NCBI RefSeq assembly: GCF_035593265.1
Contig: NZ_CP141614.1
Coordinates: 1,736,001-1,800,000, forward strand
From: Limnochorda sp. LNt
Lineage (GTDB): Bacteria > Bacillota > Limnochordia > Limnochordales > Geochordaceae
Reading direction: 5' to 3'
Length of the DNA stretch: 64,000 nucleotides
Below the pieces are notes generated by a model, which did no database searches, was not told where the DNA came from, and saw only the letters and a program-made list of their open reading frames with translations. Both the position numbers and the translations under genes were made by a program. Below, piece by piece: positions 52,086 to 64,000 of this stretch. Every line of letters starts with the position of its first letter. Positions within the stretch are counted from its first letter, which is position 1.

Positions 52086-53051
52086 TCAGGCGGCCTCGCT
52101 CACATGGGCCGCCCTCCGGCGCTCGTCCGCCGTCCTCCACATCACCCACAGCGCCGCCGCGACGAAGACGGTCGAGTACGTCCCGGCCAGGAGGCCGACG
52201 AAGAGGCCCAGCGAGAAGTCCCGCAGCGTGGGGCCGCCCAGGAGCAGGATGGCGAGCACCACGGCCAGCGTGGAGCCGGATGTGTTGATGGTGCGCGGCA
52301 GGGTCTCGATGATGGCCTCGTTGGCCAGGCGGTCGAAGTCGCGCCGGCGCCTCGACTGCGCCAGCCGCTCCCGGATGCGATCGAAGATGACGATGGTGTC
52401 GTTGACGGAGTAGCCCAACACCGTCAGCAGGACGGCCACGGTCGAGACGTTGACCTCGAGCTGCAGGAAAGAGTACAGCCCCGCCACGACCAGGGCGTCG
52501 TGCAACAGGGCCACGATGGCCGAGATGCCAAACCGATGCTCGTAACGAAGGGTGACGTATACCAGGATGCCGCCTATCGCCAGGAGCAACGCGAAGAGGG
52601 CCTGGGAGACCAGCTCGCGCCCCACGACGGGCCCGACCACCTCGGTGCGGCGGTCCACCACTTCACCGAAGCGCGCCTCCAGCGCCGCGTCGATCCGCTG
52701 CACCTCGGCCTGGCTGAGAGGGCGGGTACGGATCAAGACGGCCCGACCGCCATCGAGCGGCTGGACGCTGACGCCGCCGAGGCGCAGATCCGCCAGCGCC
52801 TCGCCCCCCAGCACCTCCTGCACCTCCTGGGCGGTGACAGGAGAGGGCAGCGCCCGCTCCAGCAGCGTGCCCCCCGTGAAGTCGATCCCCAGGTTGAAGC
52901 CCCGGATCACGAGGGAGCTCAGCGCCAGCGCCATCACCACGCTGGCGATGATCAGGTAGATCGCACGATATCGCATGAGGTCGTAGACATGCCGGGCCGG
53001 CCGGTCCACGGCCGCCCCCGCCGGTGCAGCCGCCGCTCGTGCCCCCCTCAT
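52086..53051 (-). CDS. secF: Protein translocase subunit SecF
   Basis: 321 residues from ATG at 53051, overlapping the secD stop as ATGA. Six membrane helices with a periplasmic loop. Signatures: GFNLGIDFTGGTLLE, LGYSVNDTIVIFDRIRE and ETLPRTINTSGSTLAVVLAI. Works with SecD to use the proton-motive force in late export. Confidence 0.96.
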   Translation of the reverse strand: MRGARAAAAPAGAAVDRPARHVYDLMRYRAIYLIIASVVMALALSSLVIRGFNLGIDFTGGTLLERALPSPVTAQEVQEVLGGEALADLRLGGVSVQPLDGGRAVLIRTRPLSQAEVQRIDAALEARFGEVVDRRTEVVGPVVGRELVSQALFALLLAIGGILVYVTLRYEHRFGISAIVALLHDALVVAGLYSFLQLEVNVSTVAVLLTVLGYSVNDTIVIFDRIRERLAQSRRRRDFDRLANEAIIETLPRTINTSGSTLAVVLAILLLGGPTLRDFSLGLFVGLLAGTYSTVFVAAALWVMWRTADERRRAAHVSEAA

Positions 53052-54265
53052 CGGGACATCGCCCCTCCCGGCAACAGTTGACGGGCCGCCCGCTCCGGAT
53101 CGCGCGCCACGTACAGGTCGAGCAACAGCCGGGTCAGCACCACCGCAGTGAACATGCTGACCAGGATGCCCAGGCTCAGCGTCACCCCGAAGCCCCGGAT
53201 GGGGCCGGTGCCGAAGTAGAAGAGCGCCGCGGCCGCGATGAGGGTCGTGATGTTGCTGTCCAGGATGGTGCGCAGCGAACCCCGGAAGCCGTCCTCCACC
53301 GCCGCCCGCACCCGCTTGCCCTCCCGCAGGCCCTCACGGATGCGCTCGAAGATCAGCACGTTGCCGTCGACGGCCATGCCGGCCGACAGCAGCACCCCCG
53401 CGATGCCCGGCAGGGTCAGCGTCGCCTGGAGGGCCACGACGGTCGCCATGAGGATGAGCACGTAGGAGGCCAGCGCCAGGTCGGCCAGCCCGCCCGGCAG
53501 GCGATAGTAGAGCAGCATGTACAAGAAGACCAGCGCCACGCCGATGATGCCGGCACGGACGCTGCGTTCGATGGACTCCTGCCCCAACGTCGGCCCTACC
53601 GTCCGGACCTCGGCCACCTCGAGCGGCACCGGGAGCGCGCCAGCGTTGAGCTGCACGACCAGGTGCCGGGCCTCCTCGATGGTGAAGTCGCCCTCGATCT
53701 GGGCCCGCCCTCCGCTGATGGGCGTGCGCACCACCGGCATCGAGATGGGCTCGCCGTCCAGCAGGATGGGGAGCACCTGCCCGACGTAGCGGGAGGTGGC
53801 CTCCTCGAACTTGCGGGCAGCCTCCGGCTTGAACTCGATGGCGACGGCCGGACGGCCGAACTGATCCTGGGTCAGGCTGGCCCGTGCCAGATCGGCCCCG
53901 GTCAGCAGGGTCTCACCGGTGGGACTCTTGAACTCCAACAGCGCCGTCTTGCCGATGGTCTCGATGGCCTGCTCGGGGTTGTCGATGCCGGGCAGCTCCA
54001 CGATGATGCGGTCTTGGCCCTGGCGCTGGACGATGGGCTCGGTGACGCCCAGTCCATTGACGCGTCGCTCCACGACCGCCAGCGCCCGGTCCATCGTCTC
54101 GTTGTCGACACGCTCCGTCCCCGCAGAGGGCTTGGCCTCCAGCACGACGTGCGTGCCGCCTCGCAGGTCCAGCCCCAGGCGGATGGGACGCGTCAACAGC
54201 AGGAGAGTCGAGACGGCCAGGACGGCCAAGATGAGGACGATTCGCCACAAGTTGGCCCGTATCAC
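53048..54265 (-). CDS. secD: Protein translocase subunit SecD
   Basis: 405 residues from GTG at 54265, which has GGAGG 8 bases upstream and lies below the predicted RNA start near 54321. Signatures: LGLDLRGGTHVVLEAK, LPGIDNPEQAIETIGKTALL, GGRAQIEGDFTIEEARHLVV, GMAVDGNVLIFERIREGLR and the DSNITTLIAA helix. Shorter than E. coli SecD but usual for Gram-positives with separate SecD and SecF. Confidence 0.96.
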   Translation of the reverse strand: MIRANLWRIVLILAVLAVSTLLLLTRPIRLGLDLRGGTHVVLEAKPSAGTERVDNETMDRALAVVERRVNGLGVTEPIVQRQGQDRIIVELPGIDNPEQAIETIGKTALLEFKSPTGETLLTGADLARASLTQDQFGRPAVAIEFKPEAARKFEEATSRYVGQVLPILLDGEPISMPVVRTPISGGRAQIEGDFTIEEARHLVVQLNAGALPVPLEVAEVRTVGPTLGQESIERSVRAGIIGVALVFLYMLLYYRLPGGLADLALASYVLILMATVVALQATLTLPGIAGVLLSAGMAVDGNVLIFERIREGLREGKRVRAAVEDGFRGSLRTILDSNITTLIAAAALFYFGTGPIRGFGVTLSLGILVSMFTAVVLTRLLLDLYVARDPERAARQLLPGGAMSR

Positions 54266-54327
54266 GCGAACGGCCTCCTCGTCGTGCGCCTCTCCCCGTC
54301 TTGCGCCGGCGCACGCGCACAAGCGTG

Positions 54328-54357
54328 ATTATAGCCTCGTGCCGAGCCCGGTGTCAA
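54328..54357 (-). promoter_or_regulatory. secD: Consensus sigma-A promoter of secDF
   Basis: Minus strand: TTGACA (54357-54352), 18-base spacer, TATAAT (54333-54328), both hexamers perfect. Start near 54321; leader about 56 bases. It separates secDF-ubiB-lapA-recJ from the queuosine/yajC unit. Confidence 0.85.
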
Positions 54358-54372
54358 AGGCGATGCCAGGGC

Positions 54373-55056
54373 TTACAGGAGCCTGACGCCGTTCATCTCC
54401 AGCTCGAAGCGGCATCCCAGGAACTCCGCGGCGCGCCGGCACATGAGCATCCGTGTCAGGAAGATCTCGAAGTACTCCATCAACGGTACGATGGTCGTGT
54501 CCACGGCCAGCTCCAGCCGCGCCACCTTGGCCTCCGCATCCACCCGCAGAAAGGAGCGGGTCACCGCGTAGTTGACGCGGTCGTGGATGTCGAAGCGGGC
54601 CGGATCCCGTATCTGCACCCGGGTGCGGTGCACGTCGCTCTTGTCGGCCAGGATCAGGGCCGCCGAGACCACGTTGACGGGCTGGCCCACGCCCTCCTCG
54701 TGGTTGCCCACCGCCCCGGCCACGGTGGCGATCTCGTCGGGATCCATCCCCAGCTCCCGCAGGATCCCCACCAGGATGGCCGCGCCCACCTGGCCGTGGG
54801 CCTCGCGGGCGATGGCGTTGCCGATGTCGTGGGTGTAGCCGGCGATCTCGGCCAGCTCCGCCTCCCGGCGGCTGCGGCCCAGGTGCGCCAGCACGTTGTA
54901 GCTCACCCGCGCCACCAGCTCCGCGTGGCGAGAGCCGTGCTCCGTGTACCCCTGGGCCGCCAGGTGGGCATTGGCGGCCCGGACCAGGGCCCCGACCACG
55001 GGATGAGCCCTCACCCGCTCGAGCGTGACTCGCTCGCCCGCGCCCGACTCGGCCAC
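54373..55056 (-). CDS. HD-domain phosphohydrolase of unknown substrate
   Basis: 227 residues, GTG start. HD motif: GSRHAELVARVSYNVLAHLG and IAGYTHDIGNAIAREAHGQV, then TVAGAVGNHEEGVGQPVN and ALILADKSDVHRTRV. The C-terminal 80 residues resemble the family's conserved tail (VDTTIVPLMEYFEIFLTRM). Clostridia and Actinobacteria have this gene near yajC/secD. A nucleotide or nucleotide-second-messenger hydrolase is likely; the substrate is not known to me. Confidence 0.8.
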   Translation of the reverse strand: MAESGAGERVTLERVRAHPVVGALVRAANAHLAAQGYTEHGSRHAELVARVSYNVLAHLGRSRREAELAEIAGYTHDIGNAIAREAHGQVGAAILVGILRELGMDPDEIATVAGAVGNHEEGVGQPVNVVSAALILADKSDVHRTRVQIRDPARFDIHDRVNYAVTRSFLRVDAEAKVARLELAVDTTIVPLMEYFEIFLTRMLMCRRAAEFLGCRFELEMNGVRLL

Positions 55057-55063
55057 CGCTCGG

Positions 55064-58321
<3,258 letters not shown>

Positions 58322-58346
58322 CCCCCTCGAGCCTCGCGATGCGCCC

Positions 58347-59126
58347 TCAGCGCATCAGGTACTCCCGCAGGTGCGGGTAGTTGCCGCTCAGGATCAACGC
58401 CAGCGCTATGATATACTTTCGCTGGCGCTCCAGCGTCTTGCGGCTCACCCCCGCCACCGCCTCCAGCTCCTTGAGTGGCAGGTTGCCCCGCCGCACCACC
58501 TGCTCGCACAGCTCCGGCTTGTCGGCCAGCAGCCGTGCCACGGCCAGGGCTCGCTCTCGGGCGTCGCGGTGGCGCGGCGTGCGATCCACCAGATCTTGGA
58601 ACGCGATGCCCAGGGACCTGAGCTGGTGAGCGAGGCGCTGGATCTCCTCACGCCGCTCCCGCGCCAGAACCTCGTCCTCGAACTGGCGGTGCGCCTCGCG
58701 GGCCTCGACCTGCAGGAGCGGGTCGTCCGACGCCTCACCGTCCTCCCCCTCCAGCGCCAGGCTCGACAGCGGCACCTCCTGCCGCCGGCTCGACTCGCGC
58801 CGGAAATAGTCGATGAGGCGGCGCCGGATCACCATCTCGGCGAAGGAGAAGAAGGACCGGCCGCCTTGCTGACGGTAGGAGGTGATGGCCTCGTCGAAGG
58901 CCATCATGGCCACCGACGCCTCGTCGTCCTGGCCGGCGCGGACGAAGCGGCCGCTGACGGATGAGGCCGCCCGCATGATGAAGGGGCGGTACGTGGCGAT
59001 GAGCCGCTCACGGGCCTCCCGGTCGCCTTGCTGCGCCTGTCGCACCAGTTGCTGCAGGCGGATGGCCGCGGCAGCCTCGCCGGTCGTCTCGACGCTCTCG
59101 GTGAGCTTGTCCAACGAAGAAGACAC
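58347..59126 (-). CDS. sigI: SigI-type RNA polymerase sigma factor
   Basis: 259 residues, GTG start. Region 2 resembles sigma-I: RERLIATYRPFIMRAASSVS, ASVAMMAFDEAITSYRQQGG, FFSFAEMVIRRRLIDYFRR. The C-terminal part has the SigI_C-like helix-turn-helix, GVSRKTLERQRKYIIALALI, followed by LSGNYPHLREYL, a hallmark. SigI factors govern heat-stress or polysaccharide-sensing regulons and are held by the membrane protein RsgI, encoded just downstream and apparently broken here. The 148-base gap upstream (59127-59274) shows no obvious consensus promoter. Confidence 0.9.
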   Translation of the reverse strand: MSSSLDKLTESVETTGEAAAAIRLQQLVRQAQQGDREARERLIATYRPFIMRAASSVSGRFVRAGQDDEASVAMMAFDEAITSYRQQGGRSFFSFAEMVIRRRLIDYFRRESSRRQEVPLSSLALEGEDGEASDDPLLQVEAREAHRQFEDEVLARERREEIQRLAHQLRSLGIAFQDLVDRTPRHRDARERALAVARLLADKPELCEQVVRRGNLPLKELEAVAGVSRKTLERQRKYIIALALILSGNYPHLREYLMR

Positions 59127-59274
59127 GTGCGCGACCCCTCACTCGGACGTCCCGTGCGGCCATCCCATCGGCCTGGCCCGCCCCGACGGCCCCGAGGCGG
59201 CGACCGTACTGGGCTACTTTTAGACCTCTCGCCCCGAATACCTGCCCGCCGAAGCGCGGCCCGGGACGGGCCTG

Positions 59275-59685
59275 TCACCGCCCGTCGAGCTGGCTCCTGC
59301 CGAACGCCTGGGGCAACAGCTCGGCCAGCCGGAAGTGCCACCGCTGCCGCCCGTTGTCGATGACGACGGGCATGTCCTGGGCGAACTCCGTCAGTACCTG
59401 GCGGCACGTACCGCAGGGCGTGGTCGGGGATGAGGTCTCGGCCACCACGGCCACGGCCACCAGACGCCGGCGGCCCGACGCCACGGCCTGGCCCACCGCC
59501 ACCCGCTCCGCGCACAAGGTGGCACCGTAGACGGCGTTTTCGACGTTGCACCCCGAGAAGACCTGGCCGTCGTCGGCCATCACGGCCGCCCCGACGGCGA
59601 AGCGCGAGTACGGCGCGTAGGCGTGCCGGCGCGCCTCCCACGCCGCCCGGACCAGTCGGTCCTCCTGCTCGGCTGTCAGTTGCAC
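59275..59685 (-). CDS. cdd: Cytidine deaminase
   Basis: 136 residues from GTG at 59685. Zinc site: TLCAERVAV (C58, E60) and PCGTCRQVLTEFAQ (C91, C94); HAYAPYSRFAVGAAVMADDG and SGCNVENAVYGAT are substrate motifs. era, which usually follows in Bacillus, is absent; sigI follows instead. Confidence 0.97.
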   Translation of the reverse strand: MQLTAEQEDRLVRAAWEARRHAYAPYSRFAVGAAVMADDGQVFSGCNVENAVYGATLCAERVAVGQAVASGRRRLVAVAVVAETSSPTTPCGTCRQVLTEFAQDMPVVIDNGRQRWHFRLAELLPQAFGRSQLDGR

Positions 59686-59736
59686 CCTCGCCCCACCTCC
59701 CGAGATGTGTCGCCCGCCTGCGCCGGGCCTGACCGC

Positions 59737-60468
59737 TCACCCCAGCAGGACGAAGACCGCCCCCATCACGCCCACGCCCAGGGCGAACCCCGCCACGACC
59801 TCCCAGACGCTGTGCAGCCCCGCCTCGACCCGGCTCTCGGCTACCAGCCCCGCCAGCAGCAGTGCCAGCAGCGTCACGCCCGGGTGGGGGCTCGTGGCGT
59901 AGATGGCCGTGGCAAGCGCCGCGGCCACCGCCGCGTGGCCGCTGGGCATGCCCCCCACCAGCCGGGGAGGGCGGTTGAGCCACGTCTTGGCCGCCCAGGC
60001 CAGCAGCAGGGTCAGCCCCAGCCCCGTCAATGCCAGGTAAGTGGCGGACCGGGTCCCCAGCCGCCCGCCCGACGCCAGCGCCACCAGCAGGGGCTCGTAG
60101 AAGAGGAGCACGCCGATGCCCACCGCCCCCACCGCGCTCACGAGCACGGCGCCTGCCGCGACGTCCTTGGCGGTCCGGGCGATCTCGTCGTAGCGGGGCG
60201 AGAGTAGATCCGTCGCCGCCTCGATGGCGGTGTTGAGAAGCTCGGCCACCAGCACCACCACGATGGTCAACGCCAGCACCGCGAGATCCTGCCGCCGCAG
60301 CTGCACCACCGAGGCCAGCACCAGCACCAGGATGGCCAGCAGGAAGTGGATGCGCAGGTTGCGCTGCGTCCGCAAGGCCCAGACCAGGCCCCGGCCGGCG
60401 AACTGGAAGCTCTGGGCCACGTTGCGAGCCCGTCCCACGGGCCCCTTGTTCACCGGGTGAGGCCGCAT
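59737..60468 (-). CDS. Fused lipid kinase DgkA / PAP2 phosphatase
   Basis: 243 residues. Residues 1-125 are a DgkA-type integral membrane kinase: [34 protein letters not shown] (E76, N79, E83) and [18 protein letters not shown]. Residues 140-243 are a PAP2 domain with the phosphatase signatures [12 protein letters not shown] (161-172), [11 protein letters not shown] (PSGH 175-178) and [17 protein letters not shown] (R213, H219), where the last acidic residue is Glu rather than Asp. In Gram-positives, DgkA phosphorylates undecaprenol. The fusion puts kinase and phosphatase for polyprenyl or diacylglycerol lipids in one protein. Confidence 0.9.
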   Translation of the reverse strand: MRPHPVNKGPVGRARNVAQSFQFAGRGLVWALRTQRNLRIHFLLAILVLVLASVVQLRRQDLAVLALTIVVVLVAELLNTAIEAATDLLSPRYDEIARTAKDVAAGAVLVSAVGAVGIGVLLFYEPLLVALASGGRLGTRSATYLALTGLGLTLLLAWAAKTWLNRPPRLVGGMPSGHAAVAAALATAIYATSPHPGVTLLALLLAGLVAESRVEAGLHSVWEVVAGFALGVGVMGAVFVLLG

Positions 60469-60965
60469 GCGCTCAGGGCCGCTTCCTCTCGCTGGCGCAT
60501 GGCCTGCCGCGAGGGCTCGTCCTCGTGGTCGTAGCCGAGCAGGTGCAGGCAGCCGTGCACCGCCAGGTAGGCGAGCTCCCGCTCCACGGAGTGACCGTAC
60601 GCCTCGGCCTGCGCCACCGCGCGCGGCACGCTGATGACGATCTCGCCGAGCAGCTGCGGCTCCGCCGGGTCCGGGGCCGGGTCCGGCTCCGGCTCCTCGG
60701 GGTCTTCCAGCTTGAAGGAGAGGACGTCGGTGGGGGCGTCGACGCCGCGGAACCGGCGGTTGAGCGCGGCGATGGTAGGCTCGTCCACCAACGCGACGCT
60801 CACCTCCCGCGGTCGGCCCGCCTCGGGCCCCAGCTCGCGGCGCAGCACCTCGCGCACGGCCCGGTGCAGCAGCCGGCGGCGCAGGTAGCCCGAGACGGCC
60901 ACCTCGCGCTGGTGGTTGTGGACTCGCACCACGAACGGCTCGGGACGGCGCTCACTTGCTCTCAT
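60450..60965 (-). CDS. ybeY: YbeY endoribonuclease
   Basis: 171 residues. Metal site: [18 protein letters not shown] (HxxxHxxxxxH). Also [20 protein letters not shown] and [15 protein letters not shown] Glu/Asp/Pro-rich insert (about 88-105) interrupts the usual loop. Functions in rRNA maturation and 70S quality control. It overlaps pgpH by 14 bases and dgkA by 19. Confidence 0.95.
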   Translation of the reverse strand: MRASERRPEPFVVRVHNHQREVAVSGYLRRRLLHRAVREVLRRELGPEAGRPREVSVALVDEPTIAALNRRFRGVDAPTDVLSFKLEDPEEPEPDPAPDPAEPQLLGEIVISVPRAVAQAEAYGHSVERELAYLAVHGCLHLLGYDHEDEPSRQAMRQREEAALSACGLTR

Positions 60966-63210
60966 GACGGCGCACCTGCACCTCGCGTTCGAGCTGGGGG
61001 TACTCGATGCGGGCGTGGTAGACCCCCGTCAGCACCCGCACGAAGGCGTTGGCGATGGTGTTGAGCTCCTGCAGCGTCAGCGTGCTCTCGTCGAGCTGCC
61101 CGTCCAGGAGCCGCTCCCGGATGACCCGCCGCACCAGCCCCTCGATGCGGCCCGGGGTCGCATGCCCCAGCGCACGGGCCGACGCCTCCACCGAGTCGGC
61201 CAGCATGACGATGGCCGTCTCCTTGCTGCGCGGCTTGGGCCCTGGGTAGCGGAAGTCCTCCTCCTTCACCTTCTCCGGGCCCTCCGCGTTGAGGGCCTTC
61301 TGGTAGAAGTAGCGCACCAGGTCCGTGCCGTGGTGCGAGCGGATGAACTCGACGATGACCTCGGGCACCCTGGCCTGGCGGGCCAGGTCCACCCCGTCCT
61401 TGACGTGCGACATGATGATGAGCGTGCTGAGACTGGGGGTGAGTCGATCGTGGGGATTGGCGTCGCCGAACTGGTTCTCCACGAAGAAGTAGGGGCGCCG
61501 GATCTTGCCGACGTCGTGATACAGCGCCCCCGCCCGGCAGAGCACCGGGTCGGCCCCCACCGCCTCGGCGGCGGTCTCGGCCAGGTTGCCCACCATCAGG
61601 CTGTGGTGATAGGTGCCTGGCGCCTCCAACAGCAGCCGCCGCAGCAGCGGCTGGTTGGGGTTGCACAGCTCCATCAGGCGCACGCTGGAGACGACGCCGA
61701 ACAGGCTCTCGACGAAGGGCAGCACGCCCAGCGCCAGCACGGCGCTCAGCAGCCCGTTGGCCAGCCCCGCCCAGGAGGCCGCCACGGTACGAGCGTCCGC
61801 CTGCAGCAAACCCAGGGCCGCCAGCGCCACCAGCCCGGCCACGCCCGCCACGACGCCCGTGCGGGTCAGATCGGACCGCTGCCCCAGGCGGTGGACGTTG
61901 AAGACGGCCACGGTGCCCGTCACGAAGCCCACGGCGACCGGACGCGCGTCGAAGTCGAACAGCAGCCCGCTCAGCACCGACAGCGCCGCCACCAGCACGA
62001 TGCCCACGTGGGCATCCAGGAGCACCGTGGCCAGCATGGCGGCCAGGGCCACCGGGGTGAGGTATCCGGCGAAGCTCCACGGCAGCTCGTCGAGCACCCG
62101 GGCCGCCACCGCCACCAGCAGGGCCAGGGAGGCGATCATGGTCGCCATGCGGCGCGAGCGCACCACGGCCCCGTGGAAGCGGGCCAGGTAGAAGGCCGTG
62201 ATGGCCACCAGCGCGGCCAGCACCAGCCCCACGCCCAGCAGGCTGCTCAGGAGCTGGCCGCCCCGCTGCAGCATGCCCAGGTCCCGCAGCAGCTGCACGT
62301 GCTCCTCGGTCACCACGTCGCCGCGGCGCAGGATGACCTGGTCCTGCAGCACCATGACGGGCTGGACGCCGCGCGTCGCCTCCTGGCGGACCCGCTCCAG
62401 CCGGGCCGGGTCGAGGATCAGGTTGGGCACCAGCGCGGCGGCCGCCAACTCCTGGACGACGCCCTTGACCTCCTCGGACGCATCGAGAGCCGCCACCTCC
62501 TGGGCCAGCCGCTGGCGGGCGTCATCGACGTCGCCGGCGCCGATGCGCACGGTCCCCATGATCCGCTCCACCAAGGCCGGCGCCTGCTGCGTCACGGTCG
62601 AGAAGCCGGCGTCGGGCAGGCGCAGGGCCGCGGCCACCACTGACCCCGGCAGCACCAGCCGCGCCTCGTCCAGCAGTCGTGGCTGGAGCGCGCCGGCCCG
62701 GGCGTTGGCCGCCGACGACGAGGGGGCCTCCCCGGCCGATCTCCAGAGGCTGGAGCGCTCCTCCTTCAACAGGGTCAGGGCCTTGCGCACCCGGTCGCCG
62801 GCCTGCACCGCCGCGGTGGGATCGATGGAGTAGTTGGCCGGATCCTCCGAGGCCCGGCGCAAGGCGTCCTTGACGGCCTCCTCCTGCAGGAGGGCCGTGC
62901 GGTAGCGGTTTTCGATGGTGCGGGGGGCGCTGACGTCCACGGGGCTGACCTGGCCGGGCGCCAGCTGGACCGTCGGCTGGGTGACCGCCGGCAGGAAGAG
63001 GATGACCAGCACCGCCCAGGCGTAGACGGCGACCGCGGCCGGGTGACCCAACAGGCGCGCCGCCCGGTCCAGCGGCAGACGCCCCCGGTAGGTCCCGAGC
63101 CTCTCCTTGATCCAGCGCCAGGTCGTCCTTGCCCCGGCAGGGGGCCGGGCCACCACCAGGCTCCCATGGCCCTCCCCGGCCTCGCTCTTGCTCCCTGACA
63201 GGGCTCGCAA
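60952..63210 (-). CDS. pgpH: PgpH-type membrane HD phosphodiesterase (cyclic-di-AMP)
   Basis: 752 residues from TTG at 63210, which has GGAGG 7 bases upstream and lies below a -10 box at 63245-63250. Domain order: membrane helix (about 60-80), extracytoplasmic 7TMR-HDED domain (to about 330), seven membrane helices (about 330-500), then an HD domain with [53 protein letters not shown] and [12 protein letters not shown]. PgpH hydrolyses c-di-AMP to pApA. The usual neighbour phoH is absent between yqfD and this gene. Confidence 0.92.
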   Translation of the reverse strand: MRALSGSKSEAGEGHGSLVVARPPAGARTTWRWIKERLGTYRGRLPLDRAARLLGHPAAVAVYAWAVLVILFLPAVTQPTVQLAPGQVSPVDVSAPRTIENRYRTALLQEEAVKDALRRASEDPANYSIDPTAAVQAGDRVRKALTLLKEERSSLWRSAGEAPSSSAANARAGALQPRLLDEARLVLPGSVVAAALRLPDAGFSTVTQQAPALVERIMGTVRIGAGDVDDARQRLAQEVAALDASEEVKGVVQELAAAALVPNLILDPARLERVRQEATRGVQPVMVLQDQVILRRGDVVTEEHVQLLRDLGMLQRGGQLLSSLLGVGLVLAALVAITAFYLARFHGAVVRSRRMATMIASLALLVAVAARVLDELPWSFAGYLTPVALAAMLATVLLDAHVGIVLVAALSVLSGLLFDFDARPVAVGFVTGTVAVFNVHRLGQRSDLTRTGVVAGVAGLVALAALGLLQADARTVAASWAGLANGLLSAVLALGVLPFVESLFGVVSSVRLMELCNPNQPLLRRLLLEAPGTYHHSLMVGNLAETAAEAVGADPVLCRAGALYHDVGKIRRPYFFVENQFGDANPHDRLTPSLSTLIIMSHVKDGVDLARQARVPEVIVEFIRSHHGTDLVRYFYQKALNAEGPEKVKEEDFRYPGPKPRSKETAIVMLADSVEASARALGHATPGRIEGLVRRVIRERLLDGQLDESTLTLQELNTIANAFVRVLTGVYHARIEYPQLEREVQVRRHESK

Positions 63211-63244
63211 ACGTCCGCCTCCCCTTGCCCCCGAACTCGTGTCC

Positions 63245-63250
63245 AGTATA
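63245..63250 (-). promoter_or_regulatory. pgpH: Possible -10 box for pgpH-ybeY-dgkA-cdd
   Basis: Minus strand reads TATACT, the only AT-rich hexamer in the intergenic stretch, about 35 bases before the TTG start. The region 17 bases upstream (TGGCTT) is a poor -35. Confidence 0.4.
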
Positions 63251-63317
63251 GTGCGGCGCCCCCGGGAAAGCCAGTCCGCCCTTGCGGGGCCGCTCTCAGG
63301 CGTCACGACGTCCCCGG

Positions 63318-64000
63318 CTACGCGTCAGGGGGATCCGGGGAGGCCTCCTCGTGGGGGGTGAAGGCGGAGATGTCCTGGATGGCCTCGATGACCGCCCGGC
63401 TGCGCACCAGGGCCTGCCCGTCGCCCGTCGGCTCCTCCCACGTCGACAGTCGCTGGGTCAAGACCTCCGGCGTCGGCCCCAGGTGCGAGGCGGCCTGCTC
63501 CAGGGCACGCTCCTCCACCAGGCGGCGCGCCTGCTCCAGGTCCACCGCGAAGCGCTCCAGCGCCATCTCCCGGTGGGTGACGTGATCCCATCGCAAAGGC
63601 AACGCGGCCAGCAGCCCCGGCAGGCGGCGATGTCGGACCTCCGTGCGGAAGCGGACGAAGGGAGGCTCCACGGCTCCGAGGCCGATCTGCCACGGGCCGG
63701 CGGTCACGAGCAGGCCCCGCGCCTGCCGCCCCGACGGCCGCTCCACCGTCAGCTCCAGGCCGGTCTCGGCGAAGCCCTCGGCCCAGACCCGGGCGTAGAC
63801 CACACCGGCCGCCCGGACGGACCGGGCATCGGGCGGGGCCCCCAGAGGAGGGCGGCCACTGATGAGGATCTGCCCCCGCCGCACCACGTCACCGGGCCGC
63901 ACCACCGGCCAGCCGGAGGCGGCCATCACCTGTACCACCAGCCCGTCCGACGCCGCCACCACGTCCCCGGGCAGCAGGGCGAGCCGCTGGTCGTCCCGGC
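63318..64000 (-). CDS. yqfD: YqfD (SpoIV-family) sporulation protein, C-terminal part
   Basis: The reading frame is open to the right window edge, so the gene starts outside. The readable 227 residues match the C-terminal half of YqfD: LLPGDVVAASDGLVVQV, PVVRPGDVVRRGQILISG, ARVWAEGFAETGLELTVERP and the C-terminal LEQARRLVEERALEQAASHL. YqfD is a sigma-E-dependent membrane protein required for sporulation in B. subtilis, and normally precedes phoH and yqfF (pgpH). Confidence 0.85.
   Translation of the reverse strand, partial: RDDQRLALLPGDVVAASDGLVVQVMAASGWPVVRPGDVVRRGQILISGRPPLGAPPDARSVRAAGVVYARVWAEGFAETGLELTVERPSGRQARGLLVTAGPWQIGLGAVEPPFVRFRTEVRHRRLPGLLAALPLRWDHVTHREMALERFAVDLEQARRLVEERALEQAASHLGPTPEVLTQRLSTWEEPTGDGQALVRSRAVIEAIQDISAFTPHEEASPDPPDA

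Noticed and set aside
59127-59274. Sigma-I-type promoter upstream of sigI
   Set aside because: I could not find paired -35/-10 elements with a convincing match to known sigma-I sites.

Overview
The window comes from a very GC-rich, endospore-forming member of the Bacillota (Firmicutes). It carries spo0A, spoIVB, the full spoIIIAA-AH operon, an uninterrupted pro-sigK, sigI and a yqfD homologue, in a gene order typical of Clostridia and Bacilli. The base composition and frequent GTG/TTG starts point to a deep high-GC lineage such as Limnochordia, Symbiobacterium or Thermaerobacter relatives; the exact taxon is inference. Every gene I can support lies on the minus strand, so transcription runs from high to low coordinates across all 64 kb.

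Layout in the direction of transcription. (1) 64000-57564: yqfD (cut by the window edge), pgpH, ybeY, a dgkA-PAP2 fusion, cdd, sigI, and a broken rsgI-like anti-sigma locus. (2) 57563-49953: queA, tgt, yajC, an HD-domain gene, a strong sigma-A promoter, secD, secF, a UbiB-like kinase, lapA. (3) 49928-42274: recJ, apt, relA, dtd and a PpiC-TPR lipid-side chaperone. (4) 42236-34949: hisS, aspS, a free-standing structured RNA (probably 6S RNA), rarA, a cysteine desulfurase behind its own palindromic promoter, mnmA. (5) 34902-28358: small membrane protein, AI-2E family permease, alaS, ireB/reoM, ruvX, DUF1292, mltG. (6) 28263-21409: sigK, yqeG (probably leaderless), aroC, an aroK-aroB fusion, aroQ, an M24 peptidase, efp, a zinc-ribbon protein. 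(7) 21311-13292: spoIIIAA to AH, accB, accC, asp23, amaP. (8) 13272-1: nusB, xseA, xseB, ispA, the OLE RNA with its membrane partner oapA, tlyA, nadK, argR, recN, spoIVB, spo0A, steA, steB and a GT2 glycosyltransferase cut by the window edge.

The most interesting element is the roughly 640-nt structured RNA at about 9668-9025, between ispA and a DUF21-like four-helix membrane protein. Position, size, hairpin content and the neighbouring protein all match the OLE (ornate, large, extremophilic) ribonucleoprotein system. dxs and folD, which usually sit in this cluster, are absent here. Other points of note are a Spo0A receiver with a long insertion and Arg in place of the signalling Lys, two enzyme fusions (AroK-AroB and DgkA-PAP2), a candidate 6S RNA, and an anti-sigma-I gene that appears to be split by frameshifts.

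Genes are tightly packed. Many neighbours share ATGA or GTGA start/stop overlaps, indicating translational coupling. Stretches over about 300 bases without an intact protein gene are 8988-9727 (OLE RNA), 38809-39141 (6S-like RNA) and 57564-58321 (degraded anti-sigma region). I saw no tRNA, rRNA, insertion sequence or CRISPR array.
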